NCBI GenBank assembly: GCA_008360955.1
Contig: LUCM01010038.1
Coordinates: forward strand, 79,015 to 143,014
Direction of reading: 5' to 3'
From: Fasciolopsis buskii
Taxonomy: Eukaryota; Platyhelminthes; Trematoda; Plagiorchiida; Fasciolidae
DNA: 64,000 bases
Below are positions 12,601-24,600 of this stretch, in pieces. Position 1 is the stretch's first letter; each line of letters opens with the position of its first letter. The notes under the pieces are model-generated. The model saw only the letters and a list, made by a program, of their open reading frames with translations, was not told the origin of the DNA and ran no database searches. Position numbers and translations under genes: made by a program.

Positions 12601-15600
12601 CTTTTAACAAAAAGGTCAGAGGTTCGAATCTCTGATCGGCCAGTCACTTTGGTGGTAGGCGGATAACATTTGTCCCCCGGCTCGTTACCACGCCTGACCT
12701 ATTGAGATCCTGTGCGGTTCAATGCCATTTCGGTTGTCGTTCCCCCTTTGTAGTGGGCCTTAGTGGCTATGGGGAATGTCATTCCACTACATTCATGTAT
12801 CAAATATATCTTAGAAAGCTCTGGATCTAGGGTTCAACCCTTAAAGGGATCGCAGATTCAAAATAGATCAGGTTGGTTTGGTCCTGTGTTGCGCATGTCC
12901 ACGGAACACTTACCTGGCTGTATGCTGTTGTGCGAGGGAGGTGGTGGTTTGAAGATGAGTCAGTTATCAGTGAACTGTCACGTTTTGGTCCTCCTAGGGT
13001 AAAGGTTCGGGCCCATGAGATCCTCCGGATTTAATGGCGCTGTTGTATTCGAAATGTTGCTGCTTTGTGGTGTTTCTGTCTGAGGATCATACTATTTTTC
13101 CTTCATTGTTGTTCAGCGTTGTGAGGCAGCAACCAAAGCCAGGACGCATTTTAATGTACAATTTCAACTGTACTAAATTTAATTTGCAGTTCTATACGGT
13201 GCCATTTATCCTGGAGAAAACAGTCTTGAGTAACATTATTTCCCACTTTCTTTTGCCTCATCAATTCCCTGTTTCCATTTAGTCTCATCAACCGGCCTTT
13301 CTGGAATACCGCTTACTCTTCTGTTGCGGTCGATATCCGCACATTGCTGTCCTCCACGCAATGTCCCTATCCGTTTTGTTCACTCTGGCTTCACAAGCCC
13401 ATTCGGATTGGGTGTCCAGCTTCACGGTTTTCACACATCCGAACCAGAAGAGTACGTATGATTTCGAACGGTGCTCGAACAGTTTATCACCTTCGACGTC
13501 TAGCCATTGTGGAGTTTGGGCGTTGAACTTGGAGAGTCGTCTTTTCTATCTCTAAATGAACGTTTCCTTTGTGGATTAGGACGTTGTTAGCTGCTGTTTG
13601 CTTTTAAGCGCTGTTTTCTTGTGTGATACTGCGGAGTTGGTATAAGTTTGGGCACAAGGAGCATGAGGAAGGTAAAGGAAACAAATCAATTCCGTCGCCA
13701 TACTTACCGCATTATTTTACTATTTCTTATTGTATTGTTGTCAAATCGGAATGTTAGAACGACACCACTGTTGTCCAGCTTACTACCACGCCTGACCTGG
13801 TTGCCTGTTTTCCCTCATACTATTCTTAAACGGCGGTGATCAGGTGGATTTTATATCTGTCACTCCAAAAAGGTCAGGGGTTCGAATCCTAGGTCGGCCG
13901 GCCACTTTGGTGGTAGACAGCAAACAGCTCTTTCCCAGCTCGTTATCATACCCTATCTAATGAGATCTTTTGTGGTTTCACATCACTACAATTTTCAGGG
14001 CTGTGATTGCCAGTCTCTTCCCCTCCCTGTATTGGGTTGTAACGACTGTTGGGCTTGCCCACTCCATTACACATGCTTCGAGATTCAAAAAATATAAAAT
14101 CACATGAGCTGTCGTTCTCACACTCACTCTAAACACTTGCAAAGCCACCAAGAATTCATCACTCTCACTGTCATTCTCGGAGTAAACTGCACCACTGGTT
14201 CTGCCTACCGGTTTTTTAGTCCTCTTCTCTTACTCTATTTTTGGTCAAAAATCAATCCCCTTCCTCGTGAGACGCCACTCGCCTACAATTTTCCGACCAC
14301 ACTTTCCATTCCTTCCTTGTTCCCAGACTGGTGCTTCCTTCCACCTTTCATTTGGCGCTCATGTGGCTGAAACTCAGACTTTCTTTTTTGGTCATCACTT
14401 TTGTGTTGTTTATGATTCCCCTAGAAGTGAGGACCTCTCCGTTTTATTTCTTATCTTTGAAAATGAAACGCTTGGTTGTTGCACACCTCATGTGCCGTGC
14501 TGCTATCTCGAGAGATTTCATGGTTCACAACCGACACCTGGGTCACTTATTTCATTTATCTAATCTCCCCACATGTATACTCGATCGACCTGGGAATCGT
14601 GCTCATACGTTCGGTCTTATCTCCAATTCTGTCGTTCCTAATATTCTCTCTCTTGGTTCATCGAACCAGTGTTATCCTCTGTCAACCATTCTCATCACAG
14701 CTGTGTACCTTTCCCAAGACATTTTGTCGTCATACTTCAGCCAGCTGAGAGTGGTTCCGTGAATTCCTGAGCTTTTATCCTTGAAATGGTTGTCGTTTTA
14801 CTTTTGATGTTTCTACATCTGCCTCTAATGTCACCAATATTATTTTTCAAGGGTGTATCTTTTTTCCCCGTACTTTTCCAAACCCGGCAAAGCAGAACCT
14901 TCCCGTGGTTCAGCCGCGCATGTAATCGTGCTGTTCGCTTGAAGTGCCCACCATTTCGCCACGCGCGCCGCTCGCCCACCCCACCACCACTGCTTTGCAC
15001 AATCCAGGAACAAATGCTCGTTTGCCATACAAGCAGACAAATAACGTCTCGTTCACTGCGAAGCGGAACTCTTAGTATCATCCGCCACTAGTTGCCGAAT
15101 ATTATGGTCGCTTGCCAAAGCCGTCTCCAATAATTCTTACCTTTCTAATTTCCCTCCCATTTGTAAGGCCTCAGGTGATCTTGCTTGAAAAGCACTCCAG
15201 AAGACTGGGGTTTTGCTTTTCGGTTTGCCTCCAGTTGCACTCTACCCTACTCTTCCATCCACTTCTATTTTCCCTTAGCCATTCTTTTACACCTCTTGTC
15301 AGTACCAGGCAATTCCTCCAATGCGCTACGCTCTTTGGATATGCGCAAACTGTCAGGTTCGGATGGTACTCCACCCATCATCCTTATCTTTGCTTCTGAG
15401 ATACCTCCTCTTACGCCGTTTTTCTCGCCTTTCCAATCGCACAGGAACGCCAAGATTTCCCTTAGTCTCAAGCGCGGCGATCCGTCTGACCCAACCAGCT
15501 ACCACCTGGTTTCTCTATCCCTTGTTATTTTTAAGACGTTCGAAACTACTGTCTCTGACCAACAGCAATTGTTTCTCGAACGCGAATGGCTACTAAGCCA

Positions 15601-18600
15601 TCACCAATGCGGTGTCTGACGGCGTTGTCCCACCGGTGATCTACTGTCTTTTGTCTGTCGCTCTTGGTCGGTCTCACTCAATAACCACGGAGAACCACAC
15701 CTGGTCTTGCTTAATATCTCCAAGGCCTTCGACCTAGCACGACACGAAGACCTGCTTGCGAAACTTCTCTCTGGCTCTCACCTCATGGAATCATCTCTGC
15801 TAAGCTATCTATCTAATAGACAGTACACAGTGATGTTTAGTCGTGGAAATTCCGGATTTAATGCCTCACTGCCTATCACCGCTTAGTTCAGTAGCTTATA
15901 ATTATCCTTGGACTCTCCCGAGAGATACTGAATGACTGTTGTATAAAGTGTAAAATGGATTATATTTCATTGCATTAATAATGTATCATTTCCATGTTAC
16001 CAATAATGGAACAACTTTACTTTGGGCCATCATTTAATTCTAGGGCGGTTGGTAGGGCTTATTTGTTTGCACGATTTCCCAAGTCGTTACCGGTGTACTG
16101 TTATGCTCACTTTCTTCGATTTCCGCACCGCTTTTTATTCAAAGATGAAATCGTCTTGGGTATTTCATTTTCGAATATGGTCACCTTGTGGACTCTGAAC
16201 GGAGAGGAGGTTCAGGTAAGTGGACATGCTTGTGTGCTGTTTGTTTTTTGCGAAGCCAGTCAATTTTATGGCAAGTTTTATGACGAAGAGACTAGTACAG
16301 TTCTATCCAACATCGTAGTTCCTCCCTCCTAAGCCAAATAAACATTTTGTCAAGACTCATTGGGATTGTGAATATCTGATGATTACACGAGAAATCCGTG
16401 AGCGGGTCTGTGGAAGGTGCGTCTGTGTTCCAAAATTCGCCACTACCAGGAAGTCGGCACACCTCCGATCAGAGTGCAGAAGTGATTTGTTTTTCGGGGT
16501 ACCACTTTTGGGAGCACCAGACCATCGACTGAAAATTATGTCCGCGAGCAACTTTGATACTATGCTTACCAGCCTAATTCGTCTATGGTTTCCATCTGTG
16601 GATTTTCACTTTTCTTACAAATACATATAATCGCCGATTCCCATCAGCCTTTTCAAATGCGTTCATTTTACCGGTTCGATCCCAGGGATTTTGTGAACTC
16701 CGTTGGGCATACAAGGCCATTTTTGAAAGAGGGCAAAAATGGCCAGTCTAGTCTAGGAGCATTATACCTTTGAAGAAACCATCTATCTAACAAGCTTCAT
16801 TCCTTATCGAGGATTGATAGCTAGCTGCATTGTTTCACTTTCAGGCATGATTTGAACGTTTACTGTGCAAGTGGGCCCATCTGAACTGCTGGTTGAAGTG
16901 CCGCGGCCGGCGATGCAGATGATTTTTCCGAGAATGAGTTAGTGAGCCGTCGGATTATTTGGGCACTTCACGTTCGTTTGATTTTCGTGGATCCGTATTC
17001 CTAATCCATCGCCTACAAATAATTTCATACTGCATCGGTCGTCGCGCAGGATAATCAGGACCGCGCTGCCCATTGCATCGAGTGGGGTGGGTGGTGATGA
17101 GTATGCCACTGCTCAGAGTTCCTCTCTTTTATTCAACCTGTCTCTTATATCTCCAACCCAATCTGTTTGCCCCTTCTGTCTACCCATAGTATCTCCATTG
17201 ATAACGCGCCCGATACTCGCAACGGTTTATTGTCAAATAGTGTAGTAGGTGGTTTTCAGTTTGTTAGTTCACACTTTCTCAAGCCTCGTCAGCCTGTGCA
17301 TCTGGATTCCTTCAATGTGCGCACTTTAATGCAGGCTGGCCAACAGGCGTGTTTGGTTCTGACAGTGGACTCACTTTCGATTGATGTCTGCTGCGTGAGT
17401 GAAACACGAATTCAGGATTCGAGTAGAGTAATTCAGCTAACTGCGCCGAACGTCTCGTCAAGATATCTTCTTCGCACTTCAGGAGACGAAGCAGCTCAAG
17501 CTGTGGGTCAACGAGGTGTAGGAATAGTCTTGAGTGAGAAGGCTGAAGCAGCCCTTTTAGACTGGATCGCAGTCAACAGTCGCTTGTGTGCCATGAGACT
17601 GCAGGGATCAGTCGGTGTCCGAAAGGATAGTAGTGTTGAGCGTAGTTTATTTGTTATCTCAGCATACCCTCCCACAGACTGCAGCTCTGACATGGAGAAA
17701 GACGAGTTTTACGATGACCTCGTCACTCTTGTTCGGAAGAGCAAACACTGACATTGTAGAGGTAGCAGGTGACTTTAATGCACAAGTTGGAAAACTGAGT
17801 GCATCGGAGTCCTGTTCAGGCGGACGATGCGCCTTGCCTGCACAGCGAACAGACAACGGAGAGACTTCTCCAATTCTGTGCAGGTAATCATTTATTCCTA
17901 TCTAGTACGAATTTCCGACACAGTTCGCGTCTCACTGCGACATGGCGCTCTAGCTCGACAGGTACTTTGAGTCAGATTGACCATATCGCAGTTAGCTACC
18001 GTTGGTGTGGTTCTGTCCATAATTGTACATCGTACTGGACCACGTACGTCGAATCGGACCATGCGTTAGTTTTATGAGATTTTTGCTGCAGCTGAATGGC
18101 CATCGACGCAGGCCACAAACCCTGGCTGTCGAATGTTTGTCTGATTCCGCTGTTCTCAACAGCTACGAAAAGAAACTACCCGATTAACTGAGAACTGCGA
18201 CGAGCAGCTGTCCAACTGCAAGGAAGTGAATGAGATGCGTCGGCAGTTGCAGCGTCAGTTGACCATAAGCCTTAGGAATGACCGCGAAAGCTGGTGGGTT
18301 AAGGTAACCGAAGAGATGGAAGTGGCGTCAGCTTCAGGTAACAGTCAAAGACTGTTTAAGCTTATACGCGACAGCGGTGGGCGGCGAAATTCGGTTAGTG
18401 AAGTCGTGTGCAATAGGACTGGAGAGCTCATCCACTTTCAGACAGGAAAGACTGGATCGTTGGGCAGAGCACTTCAAGGATCAGTTTAGCTGGCCACACG
18501 CTAACGTATTTAGTTTGACCTCTGGAGCTATGAATTCTTGCGAGGGGTCTATCGGGCCCCCAACGGAATTGGAAGTGCAGTCGAATATTCGGCTTCTGAA

Positions 18601-21600
18601 GAAGGGAAAAGCTGCTGGTCCGGACTACCTTCCCCCAATTCTCTTCGAAATGGGTGGAGAAGTGCTGGTGAAATCACTTACCTCCTTGCTTCATGATATT
18701 TGGAACGAGTAGCCTATTCGGTTATCGTGGGGTGAGTCACTGATTGTGCCCATCTTCAATAATGGTACACGGAGTGACTGCAGCAATCATCGTGGGATTA
18801 GTTTAATTCCGATAGTTACTAAGGTGTTAGCTTCGATAATGCTGCGTCGTTTGACACCGATTCGCAAGAGTAGTATCCGCGAACAACAGGCCGGATTTCT
18901 GCCAGGTCGAGGTTGCATCGACCAAATATTCACTCTTCGACAGATACTCGAAATGCGCCACACGCACCGCCGCCCTACGATCGTAGTCTTCCTCGACTTG
19001 AAAGGTGCTTTCGACTCCGTGGATCGACCGGCACTATTCAGTGCTCTCCACCGGAAGGGTATGCCAACTAAGTTTGTGAACCTGTTGCCAGCATTGTACT
19101 CGCATACCTATGGTCGCGTTAGGGTATACGGTGAACTGTCACGTTCATTCGAAACAACTAGTGGCGTTCGACAAGGGTGTCCCATCTCTCCAATCTTGTT
19201 CAACTTCGTCATGGACGAGGTGATGGAAGATGCTTTAGGAGGTCTCCGGGACGTAGGAGTCGAACTGGGAAATGGAGGAAAGCTATGCGACCTAGATTAC
19301 GCAGACGACGTCGTGTGCCTGTTCGGGTTTGCGGACCATGCACAACGGGCACCAGATAGACTGTCGAGATCGGTTGCTCGGTTTGGCATGTGCTTTGCAC
19401 CTTCAGAGTGCTAAGTGCTGTTACGGGACTGGAATGCAGCAGTACCGAACTTGATACTGGATGGAGAGAAAATAACAATGGTAAACCGTTTCACCTACCT
19501 TGGTAGCTGCGTGTCTAACGATGGTAGCTCGGGACTGGAGGTAAGTATGCGTATATCCAAGGCTCGGGCAGCTTACGCTGGATTGAAGCACTTGTGGCGT
19601 CGGCCTGATATTTCACTGAAGTTGAAAGGTCGTGTGTACTGTGCTGCAGTGCGTTCAGTTCTTTTGTACGGTTGCGAGACGTGGAGTATGCGTGTGGGCG
19701 ATATTCGTCGGTTGGAGGTTTTTGACAACCGATGTTTACGTAGTATCGCTAGGATTGGGTGGAGTGACCGGGTGAGTAATATTGAGGTTAGGAATCTGGT
19801 ATTGGGTGCCACTTCTGAGAATAGCTTGTTTCAGCGTATGAAACTTAGTAGACTACGCTGGTTGGGTCACGTGTTGCGTATGACGAACACTCGTCTACCA
19901 TACCGTGCCTTATTTTGTGTTCCTCCTAAGGAATGGAAGAAGCCATGTGGAGGCCAACAGATGACGTGGCAACGTGGGATGAGAAAATGTACAGCGAAGT
20001 TAGGTAAAGTAGGTGTCTCACGTCTTCGTGGTTGGGGTCCGAAAGGCTTGTCGACTTGCTGGCTGGAGACACTGAAGGATATGGCGGTGAACCGTGAACA
20101 GTGGCGATCGTGTTGTCATTTTCTATCGAATCAGAATGATTGAAAACACGTGCGTTTGTACAGTTAGACTGTGTTTCGTGTGTTGGCTGCAGCAGCATCT
20201 TACCTTTTCTCGCCTGTATAGGTCCACTCTTTGTTGCCGTTGGATATTCACTCTTTATATATAAACGTGTAACTCTGGGGCAAGGCAGTGGTCAGTGAGG
20301 CTTGCCTTGCTGTTTACCGCTGAACGTTGATGATGATGATGAGGAAAGGCGTTAGGAGCGTTTGTAATTTACTGTTTTAAACGTAAGGTAAACCTCTGCT
20401 TTGGTCTGTAATGCTCGATGGCAAATCACTGGTAATTTGTGATCACTGTCGAAGAGAATCCAACTGCATACTTGAGGAGAATCGTAAGACAAGTACTTCG
20501 GTTTCTATTGTACCTTCTGATTTTATTGATGATCAGTTGTACACGATATCACCCCGTCGTTCGTGCACCAGCAGCGTTTCATAGAGACGTGTGTATCTTC
20601 TCAAAGTGACGCTGACCTAGTGGCTTCGGATGTCGGATATTATTGTCTGATTTATCGGCTGTTCGCTTCGTTACTTTCCTTTATTTAATTTTATCACGCC
20701 TATTGGATCATCTTATAACATTCCCATTACCTGGACTGTCTGTTTCACTTAGGAAATTTATGAGTCCTGAGATACTGATGCCAGTGGATGATCTAGGGTG
20801 TCATTTGTACGTCCAAGAGTGTGCGACTTCATGTGCAATGTTAAACTAACAAGCCTCATTGAACGAGGTTTTATGGGACAGCTGCCTGCAAAAAGAAAGT
20901 TTTGCTGTTTTTATCCTTTTTTCGCTGCGCCTCATCTCGATACAGTAACTTGTTTTACCTGACATAAATTTACTTTGCTTCAAAGAAGAAAGGACCTTGG
21001 CCCTGGTACGGTGATCTTAGCTAGAAAAATCTGTTTGCAGGAATACGTACTAATATTTCATCTATTTCAGGGAGAAGCCAACTATGAGCATGAATCACGT
21101 GCAATCCAGTGTTCCTCTACGGTCCTTCAGGTACATTGTTGTCCTCAAACGCCACGCTGCATCTTGATGGTCACTAGTTCCGGTTGGCAAGTAAGTTGAC
21201 ACAATTAGTGCTTTTAACTGCTTTTTGATTTACGAATCCGTCAACGTCGTACAGATTGCCAATTATTCTCAATAGTGTGTGGAAGAATGCCATCTGCCGT
21301 TCGCTTCTTTTATTGTGATACTAATTTGAGACTTGAACTTTGATCACATGAATACCAATGATTAACACATCTCTCGTGTGTCAGTAAACCAGGTTACCTA
21401 TTCGTGCTTTCTCGTCACACATTATTTGTAGAATTGTTACTTCTCGTCACTAAGTTCACATTCGCTTCCAAAAAGCAAAGGTTGATCGTGAATAGTCGTA
21501 CTTTCTTGACCTCAGTAAATTACGCTTGGTCAGGTGCACTATCTCTTAAGTATATGAAATTTCTGTGAATTATCTTACTGCCCAAAGTACACTGTACGCT

Positions 21601-24600
21601 TGTTTTTACATTAGCGTTATATATATATATATTTAGAGTTGAGAAGGCGTACACTGAGTTAATACGTTTATCGTGATGTTTCGATCCAAACTAGGACTCG
21701 TTGTCAAACGTGAATATATATATACATACTGCACACATCCTTGTTCAGGTCATGCGCCATCGGAATCCTGACGAAGAACGAGAACAGTGGGGAAGAAGGC
21801 TGAAGGAAAATGAAACAATGGGCAGAGTTGACTACGGGTGCTAGTTCTTTCGTTCTTCATCTCCATGCCATCAGGTGAACTTCGATAACAGTGCTTCCTT
21901 GGGCCTTTGAGCAAACGAATTAACCCCGCAATGCAGTAGGACAATCTGAATGTCACGTTATCCACTGTCTATCGGTGGTTGATTGCTCAGTTCGGACACT
22001 CTTCGGATAAAGCTTAACCTTTTTGGGTGCCCAGTATGCTCCCCCACCACAAACGTCGGTACGCATACAGCCGTATGCCTCATACGCTCTTCGTGGATGG
22101 TTTGAAATCAGGGTTTGGCCATCCTCCCTACCGAATATCAATCAAGCCGGTGGATGGCGCCAGGCGTTCACCTTTGTCCTCACACCTTTTAATATAATAT
22201 AATAATGATAATGGCAACGCTGGGTGGGAGCGCATAAGACTTCATCAACAAAAGCGTTTTGAAATGCGCGGTCATTTAGGAGCATTTAGAGAGGCGTTTA
22301 TGACGATTAGCCATTTCGGATCCAAAGATATCTACCCTCGGCCGTGCTGATGAATTTGGAAGCTACTGATAACGATAGACATAATAGTGATAGTACGCGA
22401 AGACTGAGCATAGTGGAATCAGTCCTACTGAATTGAATAAAACTAACGGCAAAATTCATCAGCCCACAGCAACTAAAATATGTACTCTTTATGGATGATT
22501 ACTCTTTTTAGTGAAAATATTTCGTACATGAATTGCTGTTTGTGGGGGTGATTTTTTTCCTAAAACTGTTTTGCTGATGCTCGATCGATCAAGATACATT
22601 ACGGGTAACGCACTGTTTTGCGCCAACAAGTTTCCAGAACGTAGCTTAAGTTGCTTTTGTTCCTAATCGATACTCAACGCAATCATTCGAATTGCTATAT
22701 CTCCCATTCGATCATTCACACTTTCAGCTTTTGGACGCAATGACCTGCTCAGTTTTCTGCTCACAGCCGGGTCCACCAAACGACTCCCTCAGTGGCGGTC
22801 GGTTCACAAGTTTCAACCTATTAATCCTGTATTGTCGATCGGGTGCGGTGCTTTTGTATCGTGTCGTACTCCAGTAAGTTTCAAAACTTTCCCGCGCCTT
22901 TTGCTTTCTGGAGTTTGGTGACAGGTTTCGATCACAACTCACACTCCTCCACAGTTTGTTGCTCAGGCTTTCGTCATTAGTTCTTCGATTTTCCTAGACT
23001 TACTTTAGCTGTTGATTTTAGGATCGAAGTTTTCATGGTGTGCTACTCGGGGAATTCCCGATCTCTCAATAAAGAGGGTTCAAGTCAAGTGAGCGTCTTA
23101 CGCACCCGGAGTAAATGCCCATATGCAAGCTATTCCTGCTGTCGTGAATCCTAGTATATAGTATTTTTTGTCGTTGAATGCCTTGTGTTAAGAACAACGT
23201 GTCATTTTCAAAACTCAACGCTCAAACGTCTTCCAGTTAGCCGATAAAACACCTTCTAACTACAAAAATACTGTTGGTGCTGACAGTTACGACTGTTTTG
23301 TCTTGGATCATTTGTGCATTTGAAGAATTATGGGGTTCACTGAAGTTTTGGTGAGAAACCAAGATCAGAATGGAAGAGGGGATTGCGTTATACAACAGCC
23401 TATCGTGAATTCTGTCAGCTGCGTTTGGTTGTTTTGCTTACTAGTCCTCCGCTTGTTTCACGTAGTATTGTGGTATTTTGATTATTTTTGGATTGTGAAA
23501 CGGGTTGTCGCACTGAACCGAATAGCTTCCACTTACCGAAGTTGGAGATCCTTGGTCCAAAAAATGCTGCTCCCTTTGCGCGCTGTTTTTTCACTAAAGG
23601 TCGGTTACTAATCCATCTGCGGAGACAATAAGTGATAATCTGGTCACATGGGAGGGGCTGGCAGAAGTCCGTTCATGGGTACTTGTTCTGTTGCCGAGTT
23701 TTGGTTGGTCTATGCACACACTGAAGCACAAGACACAAGTACTCGCAGTGCACGATATCACAGGAGCACAGCCTGTAGTCTAGTAGGACACGAACACACA
23801 CACAGAGGTTGGAGACACAAAAAGTTCGGGCTCAAGACTCAAGGCCCGTAGTCGCACAACGAATGAGACAGATCTGCTGCTCCCTTGAATGAGCAACCAC
23901 ACGGAACAATAAGCGGCGCGAAATACGAAACAGCTAGCCCAGCCCGCTAGCGGAAGAGAGAAGACGAACACAGAATACTGCCGCGCGTTTATTGATGACC
24001 CACCAACGCAAGTCATAATTCAAGTGAGCTCTATCGTTTATATAGTTTTGTTGGGTGGCCTTGATCGATTTGTGGACTAGCCAATCACAGAACGGGCTTT
24101 TATGAATCTTTTCACGGATATATAAAAATATTCAACCACGCAATATTTAAAATAACGTCAATTTCGAAATATTAAGAAAAGGATAGATTCTTTTGGAAAA
24201 TTAGTAGCAAAAATGAAATCTGCGGCTCCAAAAACCTTGGAATGGTCGTCGACCATAACAGTACTCTTTTCAAAATCCATTACTGAGTCAACAGCTCACT
24301 GCCTTCGAAGTTAAATTGCTTCCATGGAAGAATCCTTTCTGCGGCATGAGTACGAGCCACGTATGGGCAGCACGAAGAATCCCAACAATTTTTGCGAAAA
24401 TGTCTGACTTCGTGGTAGTTAATTAAAAATCGACGCACAATGCTACGTTTACTTGTACTGCGAGAGATGTCTGATTTAAAGGTAGGACAGTCAACAGAAA
24501 CTCTTATCTAGGTAATCATTCCACTTGGTTGGCGTCAACAGTCGCACGTTAAGCCGTTTGGGAGTAAAAGATGTCTATGATAGGACTGGTTGAAGGGAGG

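Larger units (their letters stand above)
17250..20342 (+). mobile_element. Nearly complete RTE-type LINE (endonuclease plus reverse transcriptase)
   Basis: The best-preserved element. It begins near the endonuclease start FNVRTLMQAGQ (about 17310). It has SETRIQ (17398), DFNAQVGKL (about 17772) and a YVESDHALVL histidine box (18045-18075). The reverse transcriptase runs 18540-19400 with LLKKGKAAGPDYLPP, VVFLDLKGAFDSVDRP, TSGVRQGCPISPILFNF and the catalytic YADD at 19298-19309. The C-terminal frame 19415-20143 has LLYGCETW and RLRWLGHVLRM. The 3' UTR ends with a GAT run at 20327-20342, typical of RTE elements. Lesions include a two-base loss at about 17748 compared with the copy at 42030, a one-base loss near 18075, and stops at 18710 and 19412. 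Sequence from about 17030 may be its 5' UTR. Same strand as WDR7, inside an intron. Confidence 0.9.

Noticed and set aside
15185..15619. 144-codon open frame as a host gene
   Set aside because: Its residues match the Jockey-type reverse transcriptase N-terminal region and continue out of frame on both sides.
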